Part shown: piece by piece, positions 18,358 to 29,029 of the stretch
Layout of the letters: each line of letters begins with the position of its first letter
How positions within the stretch are numbered: position 1 is the first letter of the stretch
Notes under the pieces: model-generated
Database searches by the model: none
What the model was told of the DNA's origin: nothing
What the model saw: the letters and a program-made list of their open reading frames with translations, nothing else
Assembly (NCBI GenBank): GCA_018971105.1
Contig: JAGWVB010000013.1
Span: 1 to 34,993, forward strand
DNA from: Burkholderiales bacterium
GTDB lineage: Bacteria; Pseudomonadota; Gammaproteobacteria; Burkholderiales; Burkholderiaceae_C
DNA: 34,993 bases
Direction of reading: 5' to 3'
Translations under genes and position numbers: made by a program

Positions 18358-20733
18358 GTGATGAAACTCCATACTCCCCCATTTCCCGTCCTCCCGGCCT
18401 GCCTGCTGGCAGCCAGCATCGCCCTGTCCGGCTGCGGCGGCGGTTCGAGCACGCCAGCCGCGACGGCGCAGACCATCACCTTCACTTCACCGGGCAATCA
18501 GACCTTCGGCGCAGCCGCCGCGACCCTCGCCGCGACGGCGAGCTCGGGCCTGGGCGTGACGTTCACGTCCAGTACCCCGGCGGTGTGCACGGTGAGCGGC
18601 AACGCGCTCAGCCTGGTCGCTGCCGGCACTTGCACGGTCTCGGCCGAGCAGGCGGGCGACGCCAGCTACGCGGCGGCGCCGACGCAGGCCGTGACGTTCA
18701 CGGTGGCCCAGGGTCCCCAGACCATCAGCTTCACCGGCCCGGGCAACCAGACGCTCGGTGCGATGCCGCCCCCGCTGGTCGCGACCGCCTCGTCCGGCCT
18801 GCCGCCGACGATTGCCTCGCAGACCGCGTCGGTTTGCACCACGAGCGGGACGACGCTGACGCTGGTCGCGGCCGGCACCTGCACGCTCGACGCCAGTCAG
18901 CCGGGCAACGCCAATTACGCCATGGCCACCGATGTCGTGGTCAGCTTCGCCGTCGCGGCGGGCTCGTCGGTTGCGCCGGCAACGGCCGCGCCGGCGCCAG
19001 CGCACGCCGTCGTGACCTCCTTGCTGACGACCTCGGCCAAGGACGTCTCGGGAACCAATTTCTTTCCGAATTGGGGCCAGGCGACGCAGTACACGAACAC
19101 CGTGATCGGTGGCGTGGAAACGGCTGAATATTCCGCGTTGAATTACGAGGGAATCCAGCTGGCAGCGACCAGCGACCTTTCCGCCGAAGGCTATGTGCAC
19201 TTCGACGTCTGGACGCCGAACGTGACGAGCCTGGGCTTCGACATCATCTCCGCGGGACCGGTCCAGGCGCAGGTCGCGAGCACCTTGACCGCAGGCAGCT
19301 GGAACTCGATCGACATTCCGCTCAGTGCGTTCTCGGGGGTCGACCTGACCCATGTGATCCAACTCAGCTTCACGGGTCTGACGCCGGCGGCGGGGGGCAC
19401 GATCTATGTGCAGAACCTGTACTTCTGGGGGACCGGCGCCGTGGCTTCCACCGCTCCCGCCGCGCCGGTCATCGGCACGGCGACCGCAGGCAATGCCCAG
19501 GCCACGGTCAGCTTCACCGCACCTGCCAGCAACGGCGGCAGTCCCATCACGGGCTACACCGTGATCTCCAACCCAGCCGGTGGCGCGGATGGCGCGGCCG
19601 GCACGACGGCGTTGACCCACACCGTCACCGGCCTGGCCAACGGCGTCAGCTACACCTTCACCGTCATCGCAACGAACTCGGTCGGCAACAGCCCGGCGTC
19701 CGGCGTCTCGAACGCGGTGACACCGGCCTTCGTCCCCGGACTGGTGACTTCGACCGCCTCCAGCTGGAGCCTGGGCGGTGCCGCCGACTTCAACGGCGTC
19801 ACCTCGTCGCTGGTCACGAACCCGCCCGCCGGCGGCAGCGCGACCAATGCGGCCATGGCCGTCATTCCGGTCGGTGCGCAATACGACGGCACGACCTTCC
19901 TGACGCTCGTGAACCAGGAGTTCTGCACCACCTTGCAGCCGACTATCAGCTTGGAGGTCAACGCACCCGCGTCCGGACTCATCATCGACCTGAAGCTCGA
20001 GCAAGACGGCAATCCGGCCCTGAACATCGAGATGAACAAGCTGTCCGTGGCGGGATGGCACACCTACAGCTTCAACTGCCTGACGGATTCCGGATCGGCC
20101 ACGACGCCGCCCACGGCGCCTTACGTGGAGTCGACCGTCTACAACAAGATGTCGGTGTTGTTCGACTTTCTCCCCCAAAACCCGGGGCAGACCTGGTACT
20201 GGGATAGTCTGAGCTATGTTCCGACGGCCGCGGTCACTTATGTCCCGCCTGCGGCCTTTGCCGCGCCGACGACCGCCGCAGCAGCGCCCGCCCACGGCGT
20301 CGTGCTGTCGTTGCTGACGTCTTCGGCCAGCGATGTCGCCGGAACCAACTTCTTTCCCAACTGGGGGCAGGCGACGCAATATGCGGCGCTGACCGTGGCT
20401 GGCGTGGAGACGGTGGAGTATTCGACGCTGAACTACGAAGGCATCGACCTGGCGGCACCGGTGAACGTCGGGGCGGCTACACACGTGCACTTTGACGTCT
20501 GGAGCAATGTCAGCAGCCTCGGATTCGACCTGATCAATTCAGCTGCAGTCACCGGGGCGGGAGCCGTGCAGTTCCAGGTGAATTCGCCTTTGACGACGGG
20601 ATGGAATTCGGTCGACATTCCGCTCAGTTCCTTCACCGGGGTGGACCTGACGAAGATCGACCAGCTCAGCTTCACGGGCGTGAACCCCGCCAGCGGCGGC
20701 ACGGTGTATATCCAGAACCTTTATTTCTGGTAA
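18358..20733 (+). CDS. multidomain lipoprotein: two Ig-like repeats, FN3, and carbohydrate-binding-like domains
   Basis: Lipobox LSGCGGGSS; two ~79-aa QTI.FT.PGNQT... repeats; FN3 (APVIGTATAGNAQATVSFTAPASNGGSPITGYTV); two ~140-aa domains GTNFFPNWGQATQY...VHFDVW...SLGFD...W.S(I/V)DIPLS.F.GVDLT...YIQNLYFW. Confidence 0.8.
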   Translation: MMKLHTPPFPVLPACLLAASIALSGCGGGSSTPAATAQTITFTSPGNQTFGAAAATLAATASSGLGVTFTSSTPAVCTVSGNALSLVAAGTCTVSAEQAGDASYAAAPTQAVTFTVAQGPQTISFTGPGNQTLGAMPPPLVATASSGLPPTIASQTASVCTTSGTTLTLVAAGTCTLDASQPGNANYAMATDVVVSFAVAAGSSVAPATAAPAPAHAVVTSLLTTSAKDVSGTNFFPNWGQATQYTNTVIGGVETAEYSALNYEGIQLAATSDLSAEGYVHFDVWTPNVTSLGFDIISAGPVQAQVASTLTAGSWNSIDIPLSAFSGVDLTHVIQLSFTGLTPAAGGTIYVQNLYFWGTGAVASTAPAAPVIGTATAGNAQATVSFTAPASNGGSPITGYTVISNPAGGADGAAGTTALTHTVTGLANGVSYTFTVIATNSVGNSPASGVSNAVTPAFVPGLVTSTASSWSLGGAADFNGVTSSLVTNPPAGGSATNAAMAVIPVGAQYDGTTFLTLVNQEFCTTLQPTISLEVNAPASGLIIDLKLEQDGNPALNIEMNKLSVAGWHTYSFNCLTDSGSATTPPTAPYVESTVYNKMSVLFDFLPQNPGQTWYWDSLSYVPTAAVTYVPPAAFAAPTTAAAAPAHGVVLSLLTSSASDVAGTNFFPNWGQATQYAALTVAGVETVEYSTLNYEGIDLAAPVNVGAATHVHFDVWSNVSSLGFDLINSAAVTGAGAVQFQVNSPLTTGWNSVDIPLSSFTGVDLTKIDQLSFTGVNPASGGTVYIQNLYFW

Positions 20734-20974
20734 ACCCGCGCAGGGAGGAGCGCAGAACGCTTGCCCGGGTCATCCTCGGCGGTTGATAAGTTCGGTCGCC
20801 GTTTCGGGGAAATCCCCGAACGGGGACCGGATTGTTCTTCGGTCGAGGTTTTCTCGCCCGATGCCGGAGGTACGGATGAATCATGCTTGTCGCTCGCGTT
20901 TTGCGGCAGCGCAGGCCTGCGATGCACGTCCGGGTCGGTCAGAACACGCTCAGCGTCCTTGCCAGAAGATCGAC

Positions 20975-21147
20975 CTACACGCGCGAGCCCGGCGCCGGCG
21001 CCTGCGTCACGTCGATTTCGAAACCGGCCAGCATCGTGATGCCGCCCAGCGCCGCGCCCTTGACGAGGAAGGGGTTGCCGGCGTTGAAGACGATCGGCAG
21101 CAGGGCCCGCTGGCGCGCCTGCATTTCGTACAAGGCGGATTTGGATC
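20975..21147 (-). pseudogene. C-terminal gene fragment, possibly of the same oxidoreductase as 21850-22165
   Basis: Minus frame GSKSALYEMQARQRALLPIVFNAGNPFLVKGAALGGITMLAGFEIDVTQAPAPGSRV*. Confidence 0.5.
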
Positions 21148-21149
21148 CG

Positions 21150-21845
21150 ACCCGAGGTCGATTGCATCGCGGTGCTGGCCCTTATGGGCGGACTTCTTCT
21201 CGACCTCGTACTCGGCGGCCGAATCGGCTTCGGTGGCCAGTTCCTCCCGATCCGCTGGCCCCTGCGGCAGCACCAGCGCGCGCAGCTTAACGTTCGGCGC
21301 CGGCACGCCGTGGAACCTGATGAGGTGCAGCCGCGGCCGCGGCACCAGCGCAGCAAGCCGCTGCATGAACTCCAGCGGGCTCATCACCAGGTACGCGATC
21401 CCATCGCGCCACGGTGTCATCAGCTTCAACTCCACCTGCCCTGCAGCGTTGAGTTGAACCCGTTCGTCGGACAGCGCAGGCCGGATCGCGCCGGCCGCGC
21501 GAGATGGCGGCCCAACGGTTCCAGCCGCTTGCGGCCGTGCGCCTTCACCCGCACTGCAGCATGCAGGCCGAAGCCGTCGATGTCCACGCACAGCGGCGGG
21601 CGCGCCGGAGCCGCGCGCGACACTGCGCCTCTCAGGGTGAGCACCTTCTGCCCGGCACGGGACCCGAAGGCGATGCGGTAGGTGACCGCCGCCGCCTGCA
21701 GCGGCCGCAGCGTCCGCGCATCCTCATCGTCGGCGTCAGGCTCGGCCAGGTCGGTAGGTCTGCCCTATGTCCTCAACCAGCACGCCCCGGTGCGTGAGCA
21801 TCTTCATCAGCCGAGTGATGACGGTCTGCAGCAGCGCAGCGTGAG
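21150..21845 (-). pseudogene. IS91-like (Y2) transposase remnant with frameshifts
   Basis: [27 protein letters not shown] / RTLRPLQAAAVTYRIAFGSRAGQKVLTLRGA / DIDGFGLHAAVRVKAHGRKRLEPL / ALSDERVQLNAAGQVELKLMTPWRDGIAYLVMSPLEFMQRLAALVPRPRLHLIRFHGVPAPN in different frames. Confidence 0.8.
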
Positions 21846-21849
21846 CAAG

Positions 21850-22165
21850 TCATCGATCAGCAGGCCGCGGCGCTTCGGATTGGCGAGCAGGTCGTCTTCG
21901 AGGTACGGGTTGCGCTGCAAGGCCCAGATGTCGCCCGGCACTTCGCACAACATGCGCGCGCCGAGCGGCCGGTGCGGCGCTCCTGGCGCAGCAGGTTGAG
22001 CAGTTTCCAGGCACGCGCGCCAAGCAGGCACAGCACGATCTCGCGGTCCGAGAACGAGGTGTAGTTGCAGGGAATCTCGCGCAGCCGCGGCTGGCCGGAG
22101 TCTTCGCCGCCAGCGTTGGCGTCGGCCGGGCCCAGGGCGCTGGCCATGGGAAGCGGGTCATTCAT
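21850..22165 (-). pseudogene. N-terminal fragment of DUF3683-type FAD/FMN oxidoreductase, frameshifted
   Basis: [42 protein letters not shown] then, in another frame, [37 protein letters not shown]. Confidence 0.65.
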
Positions 22166-22255
22166 GGGGGACCGCAGACGCTACCGCAGTGCAGCATCCG
22201 GCGCCGGGGTCGGCCCGTGCGGCGGGTATCCACCGATTCCGGGCCGGCTTCGGAC

Positions 22256-22303
22256 GTGACAGAAAGCGTGCTGTCACACAACTGCTGCAGACTTGTCATT
22301 TCC
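22256..22303 (+). promoter_or_regulatory. candidate PHO box upstream of ugpB
   Basis: 11-bp phased CTGTCACACAA / CTGCTGCAGAC / TTGTCATTTCC; also IR GTGACAG-8bp-CTGTCAC. Confidence 0.5.
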
Positions 22304-22329
22304 TCGTTCCCCCCATCCCCGGAGCCTGC

Positions 22330-23640
22330 ATGAAATTGAAAGCCTTGAGTACGGTCGTCATGGTCGCCGCCTTGTTCACCCAGCCGGTGCACGCCGCCGT
22401 CGAGATCCAGTGGTGGCACTCGATGGAAGGCGCGCTCGGCGACCGCGTCAACGAGATGGCGCGCCAGTTCAACGCCAGCCAGACCGAATTCAAGGTCGTT
22501 CCGGTCTACAAGGGCAATTACGCCGAGTCGATGGCGGCCGGGATCGCCGCGTTCCGCGGCGGCAATGCGCCCGACATCCTGCAGGTCTTCGAGGTCGGCA
22601 CCGCGACGATGATGGCAGCCAAGGGCGTCATCAAGCCGGTGGAGGAACTGATGAAGCAGAACGGCGAGAAATTCGACCGCAACTCGTTCCTGCCCGCGGT
22701 GGCCGGCTATTACGCCGCCAACAACGGCGAGCTGCTGTCGTTCCCGTTCAACAGCTCGACCACGGTGATGTTCTACAACAAGGACGCCTTCGCCAAGGCC
22801 GGGCTCGACGCCAACAAGCCGCCGGCGACCTGGCAGGACATGGTCGGCGCGATGGCCAAGCTCAAGGCCAGCGGCAGCAAGTGCCCCTACACCACGGCCT
22901 GGCAGGCCTGGGTCCAGCTCGAGAGCTTCTCGACCCTGCACAACGTGCCCTACGCCACCGAGAACAACGGCTTCGGCGGCACCGGGGCCCGCCTGGTGTT
23001 CAACGACGCGCTGCGCACGCGCCACATCGACAACATGGCGAAATGGGCGCAGCAGGGCTACTACAGCTATTCGGGGCGCAAGGACGAAGGCAACGCCCGC
23101 TTCTTCAGCGGCGAATGCGCGATGATCACCGGCTCGTCGGCGGCCTACGGCAACATCAAGAAGAACGCCACCTTCCACTGGGGCGTGGCCGCCCTGCCCT
23201 ATTACAGCGACGTGCCCGGCGCGCCCAAGAACACCATCATCGGCGGCGCCAGCCTGTGGGTGATGAGCGGCAAGTCCAAGGAAGAATACAAGGGCGTGGC
23301 GAAATTCCTGAGCTTCCTGTCGCAGCCGGCGCTGCAGGCCGACTGGCACCAGGGCACGGGCTACCTGCCGATCACGACCGCGGCCTACGAGCTGACCAAG
23401 AAGTCCGGCTTCTACGACAAGAACCCGGGCACCGACATCGCCGTCAAGCAGATGCTGGTCAAGACCACCGTCAAGTCGCGTGGCGTGCGCCTGGGCAACA
23501 TGCTGCAGATCCGCGACGTCGTCGACCAGGAACTCGAGAACGTCTGGAGCGGCAAGAAGAGCGCCAAGCAGGCGCTCGACGACGCGGCTTCGCGCGGCAA
23601 CGAACTGCTGGAACGGTTCCAGAAGGCGAACAAGTCCTGA
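22330..23640 (+). CDS. ugpB: sn-glycerol-3-phosphate ABC transporter substrate-binding protein
   Basis: VEIQWWHSMEGALGDRVNEMARQFN...YKGNYAESMAAGIAAFRGGNAPDILQVFEVGTATMMAAKG...IIGGASLWVMSGKSKEEYKGVAKFLSFL. Confidence 0.95.
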   Translation: MKLKALSTVVMVAALFTQPVHAAVEIQWWHSMEGALGDRVNEMARQFNASQTEFKVVPVYKGNYAESMAAGIAAFRGGNAPDILQVFEVGTATMMAAKGVIKPVEELMKQNGEKFDRNSFLPAVAGYYAANNGELLSFPFNSSTTVMFYNKDAFAKAGLDANKPPATWQDMVGAMAKLKASGSKCPYTTAWQAWVQLESFSTLHNVPYATENNGFGGTGARLVFNDALRTRHIDNMAKWAQQGYYSYSGRKDEGNARFFSGECAMITGSSAAYGNIKKNATFHWGVAALPYYSDVPGAPKNTIIGGASLWVMSGKSKEEYKGVAKFLSFLSQPALQADWHQGTGYLPITTAAYELTKKSGFYDKNPGTDIAVKQMLVKTTVKSRGVRLGNMLQIRDVVDQELENVWSGKKSAKQALDDAASRGNELLERFQKANKS

Positions 23641-23670
23641 ACGCGGTGTTCGCGGGCTGAGGCGGGAGCG

Positions 23671-24552
23671 ATGGAAAAGCGCGCCCGCTTCCGCTCGGCC
23701 TGGCTGCCTTATGCCTTGGTGGCGCCGCAGATCGCCGTCACCCTGGTGTTCTTCTTCTGGCCCGCAGCCCAGGCCTTGTGGCAGAGCCTGCTCGTTCAGG
23801 ACGCGTTCGGCACCCAGACCCAGTTCGTCTGGTTCGACAACTTCAAATCGCTGTTCCACGACCCGCTGTACCTCGCGGCGTTCGGCACCACGGCCGAGTT
23901 CTCGCTGCTGGTGGCGGCCTGCGCGATGGCCATCGCCCTCGTGCTGGCGATCTTTGCCGACCGCGTCGTGCGCGGCGCGCGCTGGTACCGCACGCTGCTG
24001 ATCTGGCCCTACGCGGTCTCGGCGGTGGTCTCGGGCGTGCTGTGGATGTTTCTCTTCAGCCCCTCGATCGGCCTCGTCTCGATCGCGCTCGGCCACCTCG
24101 GCGTGCACTGGAACCATTTCGCCAACAGCGGCCAGGCGATGGCGCTGATCGTCATCGCGTCGGTCTGGAAGCAGGTGAGCTACAACTTCCTGTTCTTCCT
24201 CGCCGGGATGCAGTCGATCCCGAAATCGCTGATCGAAGCGGCGGCGATCGACGGCGCCGGACCGCTGCGGCGGCTGCGCGACATCGTGCTGCCGTTGCTG
24301 TCGCCGACGAGCTTCTTCCTGCTCGTCGTCAACATCGTCTACGCCTTCTTCGACACCTTCGCCATCATCGACGTGACGACCCAGGGCGGCCCCGGCAACG
24401 ACACCGTGATCCTCGTCTACAAGGTCTACATGGACGGCTTCAAGGGCCAGGACCTGGGCAGCTCGGCAGCGCAGTCGGTGGTGCTGATGGCGCTCGTCAT
24501 CGGCCTCACGGTGCTGCAGTTCCGCTACGTCGAGAAGAAGGTCTCCTACTGA
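23671..24552 (+). CDS. ugpA: sn-glycerol-3-phosphate ABC transporter permease
   Basis: MalF-type permease; EAA loop [25 protein letters not shown]; follows ugpB. Confidence 0.93.
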   Translation: MEKRARFRSAWLPYALVAPQIAVTLVFFFWPAAQALWQSLLVQDAFGTQTQFVWFDNFKSLFHDPLYLAAFGTTAEFSLLVAACAMAIALVLAIFADRVVRGARWYRTLLIWPYAVSAVVSGVLWMFLFSPSIGLVSIALGHLGVHWNHFANSGQAMALIVIASVWKQVSYNFLFFLAGMQSIPKSLIEAAAIDGAGPLRRLRDIVLPLLSPTSFFLLVVNIVYAFFDTFAIIDVTTQGGPGNDTVILVYKVYMDGFKGQDLGSSAAQSVVLMALVIGLTVLQFRYVEKKVSY

Positions 24553-25403
24553 TGGTCGAGCGCCGCCCGCTGCTGACCTTCGTCTCGCACGCCGTGCTGC
24601 TGCTCGGCGTGCTGGTGACGCTGTTCCCGATCTACGTCACGCTCGTCGCTTCGAGCCAGAGCGCCGAACAGATGAAGCGGGTGCCGATGTCGCTCGTGCC
24701 GGGAACGAGCGCGCTGCACAACTTCTCGATCGTCCTGTTCGGGGACGGCAGCGCCCCGGGCGCGACGGCGATGGCGCACATGCTCCAGGTCTCGCTCGCG
24801 ATGGCGCTGGGCATCGCCGTCGGCAAGATCGTGATCTCGATGCTCTCCGCTTTCGCGATCGTCTATTTCGAGTTCCCCGGGCGCAAGACCTTCTTCTGGA
24901 TGATCTTCGTGACCCTGATGCTGCCGGTGGAGGTGCGCATCTCGCCCACCTACCAGGTCGTCGCCAACCTCGGCCTGCTCAACACCTATGCCGGCCTTAC
25001 GCTGCCGCTCATCGCCTCGGCCACCGCGACCTTCCTGTTTCGCCAGTTCTTCCTCACCGTGCCCGACGAACTCGCCGAGGCCGCGCGCATCGACGGTGCC
25101 GGGCCGCTGCGCTTCCTGCGCGACGTGCTGCTGCCGCTGTCGGCCACCAACATCGCCGCGCTCTTCGTGATCCAGTTCATCTACGGCTGGAACCAGTACC
25201 TGTGGCCGCTGCTCGCGACGACGAACGAGAACATGTACCCGATCGTGCTCGGCCTGAAGCGCGTCATCGGCGCCAGCGGCGACGTCGCGGTGCAGTGGGA
25301 GCTGGCAATGGCGACCGCGGTGCTGGCGATGGCGCCGCCCGCGCTCGTCGTGATGCTGATGCAGAAGTGGTTCGTCAAGGGCCTGGTCGACAGCGAGAAA
25401 TAA
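24552..25403 (+). CDS. ugpE: sn-glycerol-3-phosphate ABC transporter permease
   Basis: [41 protein letters not shown]...; EAA loop [22 protein letters not shown]. Confidence 0.93.
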   Translation: MVERRPLLTFVSHAVLLLGVLVTLFPIYVTLVASSQSAEQMKRVPMSLVPGTSALHNFSIVLFGDGSAPGATAMAHMLQVSLAMALGIAVGKIVISMLSAFAIVYFEFPGRKTFFWMIFVTLMLPVEVRISPTYQVVANLGLLNTYAGLTLPLIASATATFLFRQFFLTVPDELAEAARIDGAGPLRFLRDVLLPLSATNIAALFVIQFIYGWNQYLWPLLATTNENMYPIVLGLKRVIGASGDVAVQWELAMATAVLAMAPPALVVMLMQKWFVKGLVDSEK

Positions 25404-25409
25404 ATCAAC

Positions 25410-26476
<1,067 letters not shown>

Positions 26477-26480
<4 letters not shown>

Positions 26481-26749
26481 ACGACTGGCCCTACCCTCTG
26501 TGGATCGCCCACCGCGGCGCCGGCCGGCTTGCGCCCGAGAACACGCTCGCCGCGTTCCGCGTCGGCGCCGGCTACGGCTACCGCGGCTTCGAATGCGACG
26601 TGAAGCTCAGCGCCGACGGCGTGCCCTTGCTGCTCCACGACGACACGCTCGACCGCACCACGCCGGAACGCTGGCTGATCCACGCGGCGACGGCGGCGAC
26701 TTCGTCGGCGATCACCTGGGCGCTGCTGACCTGGATCCGGGTTTCGTGA
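26477..26749 (+). pseudogene. ugpQ: truncated glycerophosphodiester phosphodiesterase
   Basis: [66 protein letters not shown] then unrelated tail and stop at 90 aa; ATGA overlap with ugpC. Confidence 0.8.
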
Positions 26750-26777
26750 CTCTGACCGGGGCGCCGGCCCGTTGCCA

Positions 26778-27095
26778 TCAGTGGTAGTCGTCCTCGAGCT
26801 GGTGCCGCAAGGCGACGACGACCACGTTCGGCGCGTCCTCGATTTCGAAGAGCGCGACGTAGCCCGATCGACCGAAGGGGATGACCAGTTCGCGCAGGAA
26901 GGGGCTCCGGCCCGCCTTGCGACAGGTGAACGGCGACGTCTTCAGCGTCGCGATGCCGGACCGCAATGCGGTGATCGCCCGCGCCGGCAGACCCAGGCCG
27001 CCATCGTCGCGGGCCAGTCCCCGCTCGAGCAAGAAGTCGAACAGCCGACCGAGATCCTCCTCGGCGTCGCGTGTCAGGCGGATCTTGAAGCTCAC
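26778..27095 (-). CDS. RelE/ParE-family toxin
   Basis: FKIRLTRDAEEDLGRLFDFLLERGL...LRELVIPFGRSGYVALFEIEDAPNVVVVALRHQLEDDYH. Confidence 0.88.
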   Translation of the reverse strand: MSFKIRLTRDAEEDLGRLFDFLLERGLARDDGGLGLPARAITALRSGIATLKTSPFTCRKAGRSPFLRELVIPFGRSGYVALFEIEDAPNVVVVALRHQLEDDYH

Positions 27096-27373
27096 TTTCT
27101 CGTCTTGGCCAGGCGCGTGCGCGCGGCGTCGAGCTTGCGCTGCAGTCCGTCGATCACGACCTCGGCGTCGACGTAGTCACCGGTGCGGCGGGCTTCGTCG
27201 CGCGAGCGCAAGCCGCGGGCGATGAACTCGGCCTGGATCCGCCGCCGCTCGACGCTGGCTCGCACCGACGCTTCGACGAACTCGGACAAGGTCTCGCCCT
27301 CGGTCAGCACGGCCTCGACCTGGGCGCGGAACTCGGGCTCGACGCGGACGGAAGGGATGGTGGCGGTCTTCAT
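27092..27373 (-). CDS. cognate antitoxin (ribbon-helix-helix-like)
   Basis: MKTATIPSVRVEPEFRAQVEAVLTEGETLSEFVEASVRASVERRR...; ATGA overlap with toxin. Confidence 0.82.
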   Translation of the reverse strand: MKTATIPSVRVEPEFRAQVEAVLTEGETLSEFVEASVRASVERRRIQAEFIARGLRSRDEARRTGDYVDAEVVIDGLQRKLDAARTRLAKTRK

Positions 27374-27379
27374 GCTGGC

Positions 27380-27403
27380 ACTGTATCGCAATTGCGCTAC
27401 AGT
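27380..27403. promoter_or_regulatory. palindromic operator of the first TA module
   Basis: ACTGTATCGCAATTGCGCTACAGT (one mismatched pair). Confidence 0.7.
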
Positions 27404-27892
27404 CGCCATCGGCTGATCTACGGACGCTCCCTAACGCTGTTCAACTCGCCGGCGAACATTCCATTGGTCATTGCCGAAACGGTTGGGTCATATTTCGTTT
27501 TCCACGCTTTCTGCTTCGTTGGCGACAAGATCGCAGCGCGATTTAGACGGATCCATTGACCGCGCCGCCACCCTGGTCCGGGTACCAAGTCTTGCCTTTG
27601 CCTCACGTTGCCTGGCCTGCGTCTTCTTGCCCTTGTCCTCGGGGTTGATGAAACCCGTTTGCCCGCTTGGGCGGCGGCGCTGGCGTGACCAGTGACTTGT
27701 GGCCGATTGCCGGGCGTCACGAACGGCCGGTTCGTGGAGGCGAAAAGCGAAGCGGCGGGGCTGAACAACGGGATGCTTCGGAGAAGTCCGAAGGTCGGGA
27801 TTGGGTCGGACCCGGCGCGCCAACTTCGCCAATAAGCTGCGGTGGACCCGTCATCGAGCTCTGGACCTGCGCCAGCGGCGACCCAGGCGCCG

Positions 27893-28219
27893 TCAGTTCG
27901 AGGCGAACTCGTCGCCCGAGATTGCGGCGATGTCCTGGCGCTCGCCCAGCAGCCGGACCACATCAAGGTGGTTTCCGCGTTCGAAGTAGCACCAGAGTAG
28001 CGGGAACCTCGCCACCCGCCATGTCCGAAGCCCCGGAATGCCGAGGTGCTTGCCCAGCGTCGGTGAGCCGACGCCGGGTTCGAGTTCAACCTGGTCAAGC
28101 GCGGCGTTGGTGGCCTTGGCCAGTTTCACGGCCACGCGGGTGCCAGCCTCATTGCGGTAGTACCTGACCTCGCCTTGCTGATCGCGCAATGCCTGCGGGC
28201 GCAGAACTGCCGGCTTCAA
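27893..28219 (-). CDS. ParE-like toxin
   Basis: KPAVLRPQALRDQQGEVRYYRNEAGTRVAVKLAKATNAALDQVELEPGVGSPTLGKHLGIPGLRTWRVARFPLLWCYFERGNHLDVVRLLGERQDI. Confidence 0.88.
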   Translation of the reverse strand: MKPAVLRPQALRDQQGEVRYYRNEAGTRVAVKLAKATNAALDQVELEPGVGSPTLGKHLGIPGLRTWRVARFPLLWCYFERGNHLDVVRLLGERQDIAAISGDEFASN

Positions 28220-28467
28220 TCGATCTCGCCGCGAGCGATCGCCAGCAGTTCTTTTTCGTCCGCCTTGTTGCGGCGCCGACCGGGCCCGGATGCCAGCCCT
28301 TCTTCGATGAGATCGCGCAGCCGCTTCTTGGCCTGTTCTTCCTGATCTCGGCGGACCAGGTCGCGGATGTACTCGCTGGTGTTGCCGTAATTGCCGGCGG
28401 CGACCCGACTGTCGATGTACTCGCGCATCGACTCGGGCAATGCAAAGCTCATGGTTTGGCGACCCAT
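28216..28467 (-). CDS. ParD-like antitoxin
   Basis: MSFALPESMREYIDSRVAAGNYGNTSEYIRDLVRRDQEEQAKKRLRDLIEEGL; ATGA overlap with toxin. Confidence 0.92.
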   Translation of the reverse strand: MGRQTMSFALPESMREYIDSRVAAGNYGNTSEYIRDLVRRDQEEQAKKRLRDLIEEGLASGPGRRRNKADEKELLAIARGEID

Positions 28468-28483
28468 GGTGGTATCTTGGTCA

Positions 28484-28504
28484 ACTTGACAACAGTTGTC
28501 AAGT
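28484..28504. promoter_or_regulatory. palindromic operator of the ParDE module
   Basis: ACTTGACAAC-A-GTTGTCAAGT, perfect 10-bp arms. Confidence 0.78.
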
Positions 28505-28699
28505 CTGCCGGCGGGAACTCTTCCCGCTCCAGGAGTGCCGCCGCTGGCCGCCTGGCGAAGCCATCCGTGAGGTATGTCGATCATGGCAAGGCCGGTGGCT
28601 ATTCCGCCACGAAATCGGAGCGGCCGATTCGTCCGGTCGGCGTCAAGGGTCCGCTGCGCCGGGCTTCGCCCGCCCTGGACCCCGCCCGCACGCCCAAGG

Positions 28700-29029
28700 T
28701 CATGCCGGACCACCTACTCGAATTTCAAGACAGTCGTCGACGCTGCCGAAGGTCGCGGTGAACTCGTCGACGAAAGGCCCGACCGCGGTCAACGTCAGCG
28801 TGACCCGGTGCCAGCCGCCGTCCTCGATCGTCGACTGTAGGTCATGGTCCCAGTCCATCCCGTCGTCGATCGGACCATGCGTATCGGGAAACATGCGCCA
28901 GGCCCAGTCGAGCACTTGTTGCACTTCCGCCATCACCGCCGCGTGGCGCCCGGCAGGCGTGGAGGCCGTGGCTTCCAGCGTGGCAATGCCCTCAGCCACC
29001 TCATCGATGTCGAAGATCAGGTAATCCAT
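28700..29029 (-). CDS. hypothetical protein
   Basis: MDYLIFDIDEVAEGIATLEATAS...WDHDLQSTIEDGGWHRVTLTLTAVGPFVDEFTATFGSVDDCLEIRVGGPA. Confidence 0.65.
   Translation of the reverse strand: MDYLIFDIDEVAEGIATLEATASTPAGRHAAVMAEVQQVLDWAWRMFPDTHGPIDDGMDWDHDLQSTIEDGGWHRVTLTLTAVGPFVDEFTATFGSVDDCLEIRVGGPA

Noticed and set aside
18487-20490. 667-aa minus-strand ORF
   Set aside because: Arg/Gly-rich antisense of the clearly coding lipoprotein gene.
22162-24117. 651-aa minus-strand ORF
   Set aside because: Antisense to ugpB/ugpA, which have strong family matches.
27418-27892. Several overlapping ORFs on both strands between the two TA modules
   Set aside because: No recognisable domain or consistent coding signal; possibly degraded sequence, not called.
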